Shown here: one piece after another, positions 1-10,186 of the stretch | How positions within the stretch are numbered: the stretch's first letter is position 1 | Layout of the letters: each line of letters starts with the position of its first letter | Assembly (NCBI GenBank): GCA_903892355.1 | Contig: CAITIE010000135.1 | Span: 37,196 to 101,195, forward strand | Origin: an uncultured Pirellula sp. | Lineage (GTDB): Bacteria > Planctomycetota > Planctomycetia > Pirellulales > Pirellulaceae | Direction of reading: 5' to 3' | DNA: 64,000 nt | The notes under the pieces: generated by a model | Seen by the model: only the letters and a program-made list of their open reading frames with translations | The model's database searches: none | What the model was told of the DNA's origin: nothing | Made by a program: the position numbers and the translations under genes

Positions 1-1
1 G

Positions 2-1924
2 GCGGAAAACCAGTTCTCCGGTGAAGCACCCACGCTATCGACGTTATTCGGAACAGGCCGCGCCAGAGAACTCGACGCGGGGACATTTAGTCCATCCCCC
101 GAAGTCGCGTCGACGATGGCGGCATGCATCGAGTTTTTGATGCAGCGAAAGAAAGCGGGGACGCTACTCGATCACGAAAAAATGCTCTTCCAGGATGAAA
201 CCCTCTCAGGCCTCGCATCGCTCGGCTTTTTTGGTTTAGCGATTCCTAAAGAATACGGAGGAAGTGGTGCCAAACTCGGGGACCTCGGTCCATTGCTCCG
301 CGCCCTGACACTGATCCATCCAGACCTCGCCGTCATGTTTGAGGTCCACAACTTTTTGGGACCCGTGACGCCGTTGCTCGATTTCGGGACCAAGGAACAA
401 AAAGAGTATTACTTGACCAAAATGGCCAAGGGAGAATTGCTCGGCTCCTTCGCCCTTACCGAACCAGGCGTCGGCGCCGATCCGAGTAAATTGTCACTCG
501 TAGCGCGTCGGGATGGTGATCGTTATCTGGTCTCGGGGGTGAAATGGCCGATCACCAACGTGATCTATGGTGGCATCTGCGTGCTCGTTCTCAAGCTCGA
601 GGGAGAAGGTCTCCCCAAAGGCCGCGACTCGGCCATGCTGGTCCTTGAAGTTCCCAAAACAGACACGGCGAACTTCCGAATGATCCGCAACCGCCTGACA
701 GCCTTTGACTATCTTTGGAATGCCCGCTTCCGGTTGACCGACTATCCGGTCCCAACATCCGCATTATTGGGCCCTCCAGGGAAAGGATTGGCACAAGCCT
801 TTAGCTCGCTCGCCAAAGGTCGCGGCGGCATCTGTGTGAACAGCGCCGCAAAGATTTTCCGGCTTATGGCCCAACTGATCCAAGACCCCCTCGCAACGGA
901 GTCTAAATCCGAAGGTACCAAACGCAATAAATCCGGAGGCTGGATCGCGTTTCGAAGCACCTTTGGTAAACCGATCGGCCAATCCCCCCGAATACAAACT
1001 TGGCTCGGCCGCGCTACGTGCCATGCTCTCTCCAGCCGTGTCTTGGGAGATGTGTGCTTCCGACTCGCCGCCAATGGCGTCCGAGATGAAACGATGGGGA
1101 TGATCGCGAAAGTCTATGCGACCAAGGCATTGCTCCAGACCGCGATCCACTGCTATCAAATCCAAGGAGGCAGGTCCGTTCACGTCGACGAGCGCCGCCA
1201 TGCCATCCGAAGCTTAGGGGAGCACGCCGTTGCCGAAAGGAACGACTGGATCGAAAACTACATCGGCGAGAACATGCACGAGTTCACCATCGCGACGGTG
1301 TACGAAGGCCCCAATCCCGTCTTGGCCGACGTCGGTGCACCCAATGCGATGACCCGTAGCCTGCGGACCGAGTTTCTCGAACCGATCGGTTTGGCGGAGG
1401 CCAGCGGTAAATTCGGATGGAAGGAAAAAGCATCCTTCGGATGGTATGTCGCGAAAACGATCCTGGGTTCCTTCAATCCTTGGGTGGGCTCCCTCGATGG
1501 GATTCGAAACCTAACCCCGGAACGCGAACGTTGGATCCGTAAAGGTTTCCGTCGCAATCGAATCCTCGGGCGACGGATCCTGTGGATCATCGCACGCTAC
1601 CAAAAGAGCTTCATCGAGCAGAGCTTCCTCCTCGGCGACGAAGGTGGGATTTTCGATCAATTGTGCTATTCGATCGCAAGCATGACCTACGCCATCTCGC
1701 TCGACAAACCCCAGAAAGAGTATGCGATCGTCGCCAAGGCATTGGATCTCGAAGCTGACTTGCACCTCAACCATCGTCCAGCATCACCGCAACTGTACCA
1801 CTTATGGGCCGAGATCGGACGCAACGTTATGGACCCTCAATCGCCGTTGTACCAAGACCTGATCGCTGATATCGAAGTCAGTGGCATTCCACTCGACCCT
1901 CGCACCATCGATCGCCATATCTAA
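2..1924 (+). CDS. Acyl-CoA dehydrogenase, 5' truncated by window edge (frame is open upstream of the listed ATG at 116)
   Basis: Motifs GLAIPKEYGGSGA, GSFALTEPGVGADPS, YQIQGGRSVHVDERR and NYIGENMHEFTIATVYEGPNPV are typical of acyl-CoA dehydrogenases; codons from base 2 are open in the same frame. Confidence 0.9.
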   Translation, partial: AENQFSGEAPTLSTLFGTGRARELDAGTFSPSPEVASTMAACIEFLMQRKKAGTLLDHEKMLFQDETLSGLASLGFFGLAIPKEYGGSGAKLGDLGPLLRALTLIHPDLAVMFEVHNFLGPVTPLLDFGTKEQKEYYLTKMAKGELLGSFALTEPGVGADPSKLSLVARRDGDRYLVSGVKWPITNVIYGGICVLVLKLEGEGLPKGRDSAMLVLEVPKTDTANFRMIRNRLTAFDYLWNARFRLTDYPVPTSALLGPPGKGLAQAFSSLAKGRGGICVNSAAKIFRLMAQLIQDPLATESKSEGTKRNKSGGWIAFRSTFGKPIGQSPRIQTWLGRATCHALSSRVLGDVCFRLAANGVRDETMGMIAKVYATKALLQTAIHCYQIQGGRSVHVDERRHAIRSLGEHAVAERNDWIENYIGENMHEFTIATVYEGPNPVLADVGAPNAMTRSLRTEFLEPIGLAEASGKFGWKEKASFGWYVAKTILGSFNPWVGSLDGIRNLTPERERWIRKGFRRNRILGRRILWIIARYQKSFIEQSFLLGDEGGIFDQLCYSIASMTYAISLDKPQKEYAIVAKALDLEADLHLNHRPASPQLYHLWAEIGRNVMDPQSPLYQDLIADIEVSGIPLDPRTIDRHI

Positions 1925-2039
1925 CCGCTGTATGTCCAGGAATTACGCAAGAACCGCGCATTGGGACAAAGTAAGCGCGAGGATGCATTGGTAAGACAAA
2001 AGTGGAACGACGGATGCTCAACCTGTACCAACCCTGTCG

Positions 2040-2879
2040 ATGAGGAGAACTGCGGTGCCAGAATCCGTGGGTATTGAAATCGTCAAAAAAGGAATCGCTG
2101 TTGTCACCCTGCAGCGTCCCGAACGACGCAATGCGTTGTCGATCGGAATGATGAACGCGCTCATCGATGGCATGCGGGAACTCGCCACGAACGGTACCGC
2201 TCGCGTTGTGATCCTGCGTGGCGAAGGCCCCGTTTTTTGCGCAGGCCTCGATCTCGCCGAAGCCTCGAACCCGGAACGTGTCGTCGAATCCGCACAATGC
2301 GTAGCATCGACCCTAAAAACGCTTCGATACTCTCCCTTGGTGACTATTGCAGCAGTGCACGGTGGTGCGTATGCAGGGGGCGCCGGCGTTATGGCCGCAT
2401 GCGATATGGCCGTCGGCACCAACGATGTTCAGATCGGCTTCCCTGAAGCGCGTCGCGGTTTGCTCCCGGCCCTCATTTCCGATGTGCTCCGCTCCAAAGT
2501 GAGAGAAGGGGATCTCGCGGAACTATTCCTCGTCGGTAACTCCATCAGTGCCGTTCGCGCTCAGCAAATCGGATTGCTCCAACGCATTGTGGAGCCGAGC
2601 ACGCTGATCGATGAAGCCCTCGGTATGGCCGACGGAATCCTGGCGGGTGGTCCTCAAACCATCATGGATACCAAGTCCCTTTTGCACTACTCGTACGATC
2701 GAACGCCACCGACAAATCACGGATCGTCAATCGCCCATGGCTCATCGCGCCACGCATCGGTTGACTCGTCGGAACACTCCTCGATTGAGGAGCATCTCAA
2801 AGCCCGAAACAGTCCTGAGGCTCAAGAAGGCCTGCGAGCGTTCCTCGAAAAAAGACCACCTTCATGGATGACGGATTAG
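2040..2879 (+). CDS. Enoyl-CoA hydratase/isomerase family protein
   Basis: Crotonase motifs VTLQRPERRNALS, GEGPVFCAGLDL and AAVHGGAYAGGAGVMAACDMAV. Start could also be the GTG at 2055. Confidence 0.88.
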   Translation: MRRTAVPESVGIEIVKKGIAVVTLQRPERRNALSIGMMNALIDGMRELATNGTARVVILRGEGPVFCAGLDLAEASNPERVVESAQCVASTLKTLRYSPLVTIAAVHGGAYAGGAGVMAACDMAVGTNDVQIGFPEARRGLLPALISDVLRSKVREGDLAELFLVGNSISAVRAQQIGLLQRIVEPSTLIDEALGMADGILAGGPQTIMDTKSLLHYSYDRTPPTNHGSSIAHGSSRHASVDSSEHSSIEEHLKARNSPEAQEGLRAFLEKRPPSWMTD

Positions 2880-2904
2880 CCGCCATCACTCCGCGTTAGG
2901 AAAA

Positions 2905-4656
2905 TCACGCGGTTTCGATGTTGGCGACATCTTGAAGCCCGAGCTCCTCAATACTGATCTCTCGCATCCGATATTTTTGGATCTTGCCAGTAACCGTGGT
3001 CGGAAATGCATCGACGAATTTCCAATAATGCGGGACTTTGAAGTAGGCCAATCGCTCCTTGCAGAACGCTTTCAGTTCATCGGCCGTCGCCTGTTGACCT
3101 TCGCGAAGGCTCACCCATGCCATGACCTCCTCTCCAAATTTTCGATCGGGAACCCCGATGACTTGGACATCTTTGACGGCCGGATGCTGATAAAGCAACT
3201 CTTCGATCTCGCGGGGAAAGATATTCTCACCGCCACGGATAACCAAGTCCTTGATACGCCCGGTGATTCGAAAATATCCGTTCGGTTCTTGAATCGCGAT
3301 ATCGCCCGTATGCAACCAACCTTCTGTATCGATGACTTGCGCGGTTTTGTCGGGTAATTGAAAGTATCCGATCATCACGTTGTGCCCGCGAGCGCACAGT
3401 TCACCTGGTTGCAACGGCGGCAATGTTTTGCCCGTCTCTGGATCGATGATTTTTGCCTCGATCCCCGGCAACACACGTCCGACCGTCCCTACCCGCAGCT
3501 CGATCGAATCATCGACCCGCGTTTGAGTGATCAACGGCGATGCTTCGGTTTGACCATATCCAATCGTCATTTGAGACGCGCCCATCTCCGTAGTCACTCG
3601 CTTCATGAGTTCGATCGGACACGGACTACCGGCCATGATCCCTGTTCGTAAACTTTTGAGGTTGCGTGTGGGATAGTCGGCGTGCTCCAGCATCGCGATG
3701 AACATTGTCGGAACTCCATACACCGCAGTGCAGCGCTCTTCTTCGATCGCTTTAAGGGTCATCGAAGCCTGGAAAGTCTCCGCGGGAAATACCATGGTAG
3801 CCCCATGAACGAGAGAGCATAGCGTTCCCAGCACACACCCAAAGCAATGGTAGAGAGGGACGGGAATGCAAAGCCTATCCCCCGGCGTGAACGCTTGTCC
3901 CATCCCCGCATAAAACGCATTCAATAGTATGTTGCGATGCGACAAGGTAGCTCCTTTCGGTAACCCCGTTGTACCCGACGTGAACTGTATATTGATGGGA
4001 TCATCGCAGGAGAGCGCTCGCTCGAGTGATTGCAAACGGCCCTCCGGCACCTGCTCGGCTCGCTCCAAAAACTCGTCCCATGAAAAACTTCCCTTCAGCG
4101 TGTCACCGCGGAGGGAGATAACGGTCTTCAATTTCGGAAATCGTTCGCATTGCAAATGACCAGGAGTCGACGTAACCAAGCCCGGTACCGCTTCTCGCAA
4201 CGCATCAAAATAATGAGTCGTTTTATAGTGATCGATCAACGCCAACCCCTTCAATTCGGCTTGAGCGATCACAAACGCCAGTTCATTGGTGCGGTACGAC
4301 GGATTGATCGTGACTAAGACGACACCGATACGGGCGGTAGCAAACTGCAACAATACCCAAGCCGGCACATTCGTTGCCCAAACCCCAAAGTGATCTCCGC
4401 GTTCGAAGCCAAGCGACAGCAGAGCCCTCGCAACGCGATCGACTTCGGCATCCAACTCCCTCCAGGTTCGACGCCATGGCAGCCCAGGAAAAATCACTGC
4501 GTCCTGGCTACCGTACCTCTTTGCCGTCTCCCGCAACACTTCGCCGATGGTTAATTGATCTACCCACGGTTGCTCCAAATTCCCTGATTCAGTCCGTTCA
4601 AGCCCTGTTGATGTACCTGAAACGAGCTTGGACGCATGGTCAGCCTGGGGCATCAT
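2905..4656 (-). CDS. AMP-dependent acyl-CoA synthetase/ligase
   Basis: IQFTSGTTGLPKGATLSHRN (AMP-binding), YGQTEASPLI, GWLHTGDIA, GRIKDLVIRGGENIFPREIEE, TVTGKIQKYRMRE. Confidence 0.93.
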   Translation of the reverse strand: MMPQADHASKLVSGTSTGLERTESGNLEQPWVDQLTIGEVLRETAKRYGSQDAVIFPGLPWRRTWRELDAEVDRVARALLSLGFERGDHFGVWATNVPAWVLLQFATARIGVVLVTINPSYRTNELAFVIAQAELKGLALIDHYKTTHYFDALREAVPGLVTSTPGHLQCERFPKLKTVISLRGDTLKGSFSWDEFLERAEQVPEGRLQSLERALSCDDPINIQFTSGTTGLPKGATLSHRNILLNAFYAGMGQAFTPGDRLCIPVPLYHCFGCVLGTLCSLVHGATMVFPAETFQASMTLKAIEEERCTAVYGVPTMFIAMLEHADYPTRNLKSLRTGIMAGSPCPIELMKRVTTEMGASQMTIGYGQTEASPLITQTRVDDSIELRVGTVGRVLPGIEAKIIDPETGKTLPPLQPGELCARGHNVMIGYFQLPDKTAQVIDTEGWLHTGDIAIQEPNGYFRITGRIKDLVIRGGENIFPREIEELLYQHPAVKDVQVIGVPDRKFGEEVMAWVSLREGQQATADELKAFCKERLAYFKVPHYWKFVDAFPTTVTGKIQKYRMREISIEELGLQDVANIETA

Positions 4657-4746
4657 TCACCTCATCGAGAAGAGGAGTCTACGAGGAAAAGTGATCTTGA
4701 TTACAGTGATCTTTTTCAAGGTGGTCTTGGTTGCAGTGAGGTAATA

Positions 4747-4810
4747 AGCAGCCTGCTGAAAACTTGTTTCCAGCAATACTTAGGTGAGCCGCAAGGCGCT
4801 AACCGCGGAT
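4747..4810. repeat. Candidate dispersed intergenic element (AGCAGCCTGCTGAAAAC ... GAGCCGCAAGGCGCTAACCGCGG)
   Basis: Non-coding gap between two convergently oriented-in-series minus-strand genes; GC-rich partly palindromic string resembling intergenic strings I recall from Pirellulaceae genomes. Single copy in this window, so repetition is not shown here. Confidence 0.3.
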
Positions 4811-4837
4811 GTCTGTCTCAAGCCTCTTACCGCAGTT

Positions 4838-6655
4838 CTAATCAATATGCAATGCATCATCAATCGGCATCGAAAGCAACGCTTGCGCGAGCGATTTTCC
4901 CTGCGCATCGTTGCGTATCGATCGTTTTAGAACACCATGGAGGACGAAATTCAATCCCCCAAGATTGGGGACTTCGTAGCGATCGATCTTAGTTATTCCC
5001 ATCCCGCGCAAGAACTGTTGGACGCGTTCCACCGTGAGCCAGTTTTTCATCGATTCGTAATGACGAGAATCTCGAACCAAAACACCGATATTGGCATTCA
5101 CTCCTTTGTCGCCACTCCGGCCGTAGGTGTAATGATGCAGTCGGCGATGCGATTTCTTCGCGGATCTCGAATCAGCAGCATGCGTCGGCTCTGTCGTTGC
5201 TAAAAGGGTATCCCCGCCATCACGCGATAGAACGTGCTCGCTCGGTGCCGGCCATGGTGCAGTCGGTTTCTCCGAATCGCGAGTGTCCGACGTGGACATG
5301 AAATCCAGATTCGGGGAGACGAGTGCCGTTGGGATGAGGCAAGGCCAATACCGGAAAACCGCGTGGACGGACGGTCGCCCCTCCGCGTAACCGGTTGTTC
5401 CTTGCGGGCCTGCCGAAACGAGTGGGATCATTTCCTTCGAGAAGGCTTCGATAGGCTCTTTGGTTTCGGCTTCCACCGAGATTCTCAGCACTGTCTCGTA
5501 GGAATCATGCTCGGCGTTTTCGGATTCGAGGACGGGCACACTGGCGCCATTGCCGAGGCATTCAACGATGCTGTCGCGGTACTTCCAACCAGCTTCGGCC
5601 AGCCTCGCGAGTACGATCTCACCGCAGCGTTTGGCTTTGCGGACAGCATGCGGGCCGACGATGGTCAGCATCCCCGCAGCGCGGTACCCATCGCGATACG
5701 TCGCACTGACCTTGAGCGTTACCGGAGGAGGGGCCCCTTGAGCCCCACGTACCGACACGCGGTTCGCCGAGACTTGCCGAACTTCGAGCCCCAGTATCGA
5801 CACGGTCACATCCGGACTGATGTAACGACTTGGATCCCCGATCTCGTAAAGCAGTTGCTCCTTGACGGTTGACTCGGTCACGCATCCGCCAGCGTAGGAG
5901 GATTTGGAAATGACACTCGACCCGTCTGATGCAACTTCGGCAATTGGAAAGCCGATATGGGTAGGATCGGGAACGCTGAGCCAATCGGTGCTGATTCCCC
6001 CTGTGGCATGCGTCCCACATTCGAGCAAATGCCCAGCAACGGTTGCTCCAGCCATGCAATCCCAAGCGTCGCTCGCCCACCCATAATGATGCGCGCATGC
6101 ACCTGCAACCATCGATGGATCCGCAACGCGACCGGTGATCACGATATCGGCACCCGCGTTGAGGGCCGCAACAATCCCTTGGCATCCTACGTACGCATTC
6201 GCCGTTACCAGCCGATTCTTCACGGACGCGAGAGACTGCTCCGTATCGAGATTATTAAAACTCGGATCTTCGCTCTGCTCCCCGAGGATCGAAACGACAT
6301 CGTCGCCGGAAACGATCGCGATCTTCATCTCGCGACATCCACTCTGTTCTAATGCAGCTTTGCACGCACGCGCACATCCGAGAGGATTCAATCCTCCCGC
6401 ATTGGCGATCAATTTGCAGTTGCCACCGGCCCCCCAATAAGCCGCCAGCCCACGTACGACCTCGACGAAGTCCTGCGGATAACCCTTCTGCGGATCCCGC
6501 TCCCGCTGGAGTGCGAGAATCGACATCGATACCTCGGCGAGGTAATCCATGGTCAAATAATCAAGTCCAGGTTCCTGGATGAGCAGTTCTTTGGCCGCGG
6601 AAGGCCGATCACCCCAGAACGCTTGGGCATTTCCGATCCGAATGCTTTTGTTCAC
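4838..6655 (-). CDS. AtuA-family (DUF1446) protein with C-terminal AtuA-like domain
   Basis: IRIGNAQAFWGDRPSAAKELL, LDYLTMDYLAEVSMSIL, LIANAGGLNPLGCARAC, GADIVITGRVADPSM; C-terminal YTYGRSGDKGVNANIGV. GTG start (VNKSIRIGN) at 6655 chosen because the longer ORF overlaps the upstream gene. Confidence 0.85.
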   Translation of the reverse strand: MNKSIRIGNAQAFWGDRPSAAKELLIQEPGLDYLTMDYLAEVSMSILALQRERDPQKGYPQDFVEVVRGLAAYWGAGGNCKLIANAGGLNPLGCARACKAALEQSGCREMKIAIVSGDDVVSILGEQSEDPSFNNLDTEQSLASVKNRLVTANAYVGCQGIVAALNAGADIVITGRVADPSMVAGACAHHYGWASDAWDCMAGATVAGHLLECGTHATGGISTDWLSVPDPTHIGFPIAEVASDGSSVISKSSYAGGCVTESTVKEQLLYEIGDPSRYISPDVTVSILGLEVRQVSANRVSVRGAQGAPPPVTLKVSATYRDGYRAAGMLTIVGPHAVRKAKRCGEIVLARLAEAGWKYRDSIVECLGNGASVPVLESENAEHDSYETVLRISVEAETKEPIEAFSKEMIPLVSAGPQGTTGYAEGRPSVHAVFRYWPCLIPTALVSPNLDFMSTSDTRDSEKPTAPWPAPSEHVLSRDGGDTLLATTEPTHAADSRSAKKSHRRLHHYTYGRSGDKGVNANIGVLVRDSRHYESMKNWLTVERVQQFLRGMGITKIDRYEVPNLGGLNFVLHGVLKRSIRNDAQGKSLAQALLSMPIDDALHID

Positions 6656-8238
6656 ACGTCCCTCGCGATTGGATTGGGTTGATGCTCTGATGCGGGGGCC
6701 CATACCGATAATGCTGCCCCGATCCATTGCCTAGTTTCATGGGGTGGAATGATCGCATCCACCCAGCCTCGAGCAGCTCCATACCGGATGTCGGTTTGGG
6801 CTTGGTACTGCTCCCGAACGGTGGTGCGCATCGATTCGATCGCCTCCGGAGTAAGCGGCCGCCCCGATTTTTCTGCATCACGCACTCGCAAGGACAAGAG
6901 CGTGTCGGCAGCTTGATTTCCACCCATGACGGCAAACCTCGCATTAGGCCATGCCAAGATCAGCGATGGATCGTACGCTCGTCCACACATAGCGTAATTC
7001 CCCGCTCCATAGGAGCTCCCCAAGACCACTGTGAACTTGGGTACGGTCGCAATACTCATCGCTCGCACCAATTGCGCACCTGACTGAATAATCCCCGACT
7101 GTTCTGCTTGCTTGCCAACCATGAATCCTTGAACATCCTGCAAGAACAATAGCGGTATCCGATTTTGATCGCAGTCCAGGATGAATCGAGCCGCTTTCTC
7201 GGCAGCATCACCATAGAGGACTCCACCGATTTGAACTTCGTGCTGCGCGGTTTGCGATCGGCGGCGTTGATTGGCCACAATGGCTACCGGATGCCCAGCA
7301 ATCCTGGCATAAGCGGTGACTACAGTCCGGCCAAAGTCCGCTTTGAACTCCTGGAAGCTACCAGCATCGACCATGCACGCAATCACATCGCGAACATCGT
7401 ATTCACCGCGGCCATCTCCGGGAACAATGTCATAGACATCATGGATGCTCCGCGCTGGATCCTTGCTATGACCCGTATGCAATGGCTTCGGCATCAATCC
7501 CACCAAGCTTCGGATTCTCGCTAAGCACGACGTATCATCGGGCTCGTGAAAGTCGACCGTACCGCTGATCTGCGAATGCATCGTTGCACCGCCGAGTTCC
7601 TCGGGATCGACCGTTTGGCCGATAGCCGCTTTGACGAGCGCTGGTCCCGCCAAGCACAATTGGCTCCCTTGGGTCATCAGGATTTTATCGCACAGAACGG
7701 GAAGGTAAGCCCCTCCGGCAATGCAGTTTCCCATGACGGCAGCGATTTGAGGAATCCCTTCCGCGGACAGGATCGAATTGTTTCGAAAGATGCGGCCGAA
7801 ATCATCTTCGTCGGGAAAAATCTCATCTTGCAATGGCAAAAACACGCCGGCAGAGTCGACCAAATAGACGATCGGCAGTCGCAATCGATGGGCAACTTTT
7901 TGAGCCCTTATTAGCTTCTTCACCGATTGCGGGAACATGGCTCCTGCTTTGACCGTTGCATCGTTGGCGGCAACCACACAAGGCCGATCCTCGATCCAAC
8001 CGATGCCAGAAACGACTCCGGCAGCTGGGACCTCGCCCCACTCTGAGTACATGCCCCAGGCAGCCCACAATCCTAGTTCCAGGAAAGGCTTGTCGCGATC
8101 GAGCAAGGCGGCCAGGCGTTCTCGGACGGGTAATCGCCCCAACTTACGCTGACGATCCCAACCGGACTTGCCACCACCCTGCAACAACACTTGCTCCTGG
8201 GTACGTACCGCTTCGGTGATTTCTCGTAAACTGGTCAT
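6652..8238 (-). CDS. Acyl-CoA carboxylase carboxyltransferase (beta) subunit, MccB/AtuC/PccB-like
   Basis: GGGKSGWDRQRKLGRLPVRERLAALLD, YLVDSAGVFLPLQDEIFPDEDDFGRIF, GSSYGAGNYAMCGRAYDP, FAVMGGNQAADTLL. Confidence 0.9.
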   Translation of the reverse strand: MTSLREITEAVRTQEQVLLQGGGKSGWDRQRKLGRLPVRERLAALLDRDKPFLELGLWAAWGMYSEWGEVPAAGVVSGIGWIEDRPCVVAANDATVKAGAMFPQSVKKLIRAQKVAHRLRLPIVYLVDSAGVFLPLQDEIFPDEDDFGRIFRNNSILSAEGIPQIAAVMGNCIAGGAYLPVLCDKILMTQGSQLCLAGPALVKAAIGQTVDPEELGGATMHSQISGTVDFHEPDDTSCLARIRSLVGLMPKPLHTGHSKDPARSIHDVYDIVPGDGRGEYDVRDVIACMVDAGSFQEFKADFGRTVVTAYARIAGHPVAIVANQRRRSQTAQHEVQIGGVLYGDAAEKAARFILDCDQNRIPLLFLQDVQGFMVGKQAEQSGIIQSGAQLVRAMSIATVPKFTVVLGSSYGAGNYAMCGRAYDPSLILAWPNARFAVMGGNQAADTLLSLRVRDAEKSGRPLTPEAIESMRTTVREQYQAQTDIRYGAARGWVDAIIPPHETRQWIGAALSVWAPASEHQPNPIARDV

Positions 8239-8286
8239 ACAATGATCCTTGTCCTTGAAGGGGGAGGAACTTCAACACAAAGGAGA

Positions 8287-9780
8287 TTATCGTTCGGGGG
8301 GATATTCCATCGTATGGAGATCCATCCATTCGGAAACTCGCATGTTCCAAAACTTCGGCTCATCGTTCCACAGCTGAAGCATAGCTTGCGTCTTCCTCGG
8401 ATCGAATCGCTGTGCGATGTTGGCTTGAAACTTGTCCAGCAATCGCGGCCGCGATTCAGCGCGTCGACGCCGATGCCCGAGCGGAAAATGAACTTCGGAT
8501 GACTGCGTTGTTCCATCGTCAAAAATCACTTCGATCCGATTGGCAATCGATCGGAGCGCCGGATCGAGATAGTCCCGAGAGTAACTAGGATCTTCGATGA
8601 CGGTCATCTTATCTCGCAAGCGATCGATCCGAGGATCGCTCGCCGCGGAATCCTCATAGTGCTCCGCCGTGAGATCGCCATGCAACAACGATACCGCCGC
8701 AATGTACTGGATGCAGTGATCCCGATCCGCCGGGTTTTTCAGAGGCCCCTTCTTGTCGATGATGCGAACCGCCGACTCTTGGGTATAAATGCGGATATCG
8801 CGGATAGAATCGATGCGATCGCGAATCGTTGGCGATAATTTCATCGCCGCCTCTGCAGCGGTTTGCGCATGAAACTCTGCAGGGAATGATACTTTGAACA
8901 GGATGTTCTCCATCGTGTAGCAGCCCAGGGGCTGCGAAAGCACGATCGGCTTGCCTGCCATGACCACGTCTTGGAATCCCCATCGAGGGGCCGTCAGCGG
9001 CGTGGCATACCCCATCTCGCCGGCCAATGTCCACAATGCCAACTGCACACCGCGACGGGTTGCATCCCCGGCCGCCCAGCTTTTCCGCGAGCCGGTGTTG
9101 GGTGCGTGCCGATAGGTACGCAGCGCGCCGCCATCGATCCAAGCGTGCGATAGCGCATCTGCGATCTGCGATTGGGTGCCTCCGAGCATCGAGCATGCGA
9201 CCGCGGTAGAAGCGACTCGAACCAGTAGGACATGGTCCAGGCCCACGCGATTGAAGCTGTTGTGAAGTGCGAGGACACCTTGAATTTCATACGCTGCGAT
9301 CGATGCCTTGAGTACGTCGAGAATCGTCCATCGCTTGTCGGGTACCCACATGTTCTTCGGGTTGCGATCCAGGTAATCGGCGAGGGCGAGGATTGCTCCA
9401 AAGTTGTCTGATGGATGCCCCCATTCCGCTGCCAACCACGTATCGTTGTAATCAAGCCAACGGATCATGCATCCAATGTTAAAGGCCGCTTGAACCGGCT
9501 CCAATTGCCAAGGCGTTCCAGGGATACGCGCTCCATCGGTCAGGGTCGCGTGCGGCACTGTCGGTCCGAGCATTTTCGTACAAGCACCGTACGACAATGC
9601 CAAAATTCCACAACCGATGCTATCGTGCAAACAAAGGGTCGCCGTGCTCAATGCCTCACGCGAAAACTCGGGAGGCGCCGCGACGTACGACGCGATTTGT
9701 TCAATCACGCTGTCGATCGGACCGCGATGCGCATTGTTGTTCCCGCGATCATGAAATTGCGATGACGAATCCATGAACAC
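8287..9780 (-). CDS. prpD: MmgE/PrpD family protein (2-methylcitrate dehydratase-like)
   Basis: DSIGCGILAL, RWLDYNDTWLAAEWGHPSDNFGAILALADYL, DALSHAWIDGGALRTYRHAPNTGSRKSWAAGDATRRGVQLA. Confidence 0.85.
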   Translation of the reverse strand: MFMDSSSQFHDRGNNNAHRGPIDSVIEQIASYVAAPPEFSREALSTATLCLHDSIGCGILALSYGACTKMLGPTVPHATLTDGARIPGTPWQLEPVQAAFNIGCMIRWLDYNDTWLAAEWGHPSDNFGAILALADYLDRNPKNMWVPDKRWTILDVLKASIAAYEIQGVLALHNSFNRVGLDHVLLVRVASTAVACSMLGGTQSQIADALSHAWIDGGALRTYRHAPNTGSRKSWAAGDATRRGVQLALWTLAGEMGYATPLTAPRWGFQDVVMAGKPIVLSQPLGCYTMENILFKVSFPAEFHAQTAAEAAMKLSPTIRDRIDSIRDIRIYTQESAVRIIDKKGPLKNPADRDHCIQYIAAVSLLHGDLTAEHYEDSAASDPRIDRLRDKMTVIEDPSYSRDYLDPALRSIANRIEVIFDDGTTQSSEVHFPLGHRRRRAESRPRLLDKFQANIAQRFDPRKTQAMLQLWNDEPKFWNMRVSEWMDLHTMEYPPER

Positions 9781-9823
9781 TCCAATCCGTCTTTACGGAA
9801 GGTCATGAGAATACGATGGGAAA

Positions 9824-9850
9824 GAAGAAAGGAATGAAGAAAGGAATGAA
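9824..9850. repeat. Short tandem repeat, 12-bp unit GAAGAAAGGAAT, about 2.3 copies
   Basis: gaagaaaggaat gaagaaaggaat gaagg directly upstream of the prpD-like start. Confidence 0.7.
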
Positions 9851-10186
9851 GGAAACTCGAATCCATGGGAACAGGCCGTGCCTTCAGTCTATCCGATGAC
9901 AACACCGCAGTGGGCGTCGGTCCCGGAGACGCCGTATCCCCCATTATTCAAAGGCAAACCGATGGATTTCAGCCTTACCCGTTTTTTGTCGGCAGGGCTT
10001 TTCTGTTGGCAGGCCCCTCTTCATTGGATTGTACGTCAGGGAACCGAAAGAATCGGCCAAAACGGAGTGAACGCCGAAGTTAACTACTTCCCCCCGAGTG
10101 GATTCTCGGTTGTCGACGGCGAGTCGGTGCTACCCTTACAATGTGAACAAGGCTTTTACCCGGTCTTCGAGGGCCCTTAACTCTCC

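Noticed and set aside
5234-5872. 212-aa plus-strand ORF opposite the AtuA-like gene
   Set aside because: Arg/Cys-rich antisense shadow with no recognisable domain.
9878-10180. 100-aa plus-strand ORF between prpD-like and prpB-like genes
   Set aside because: No family resemblance, poor start context; more likely divergent promoter/leader region.
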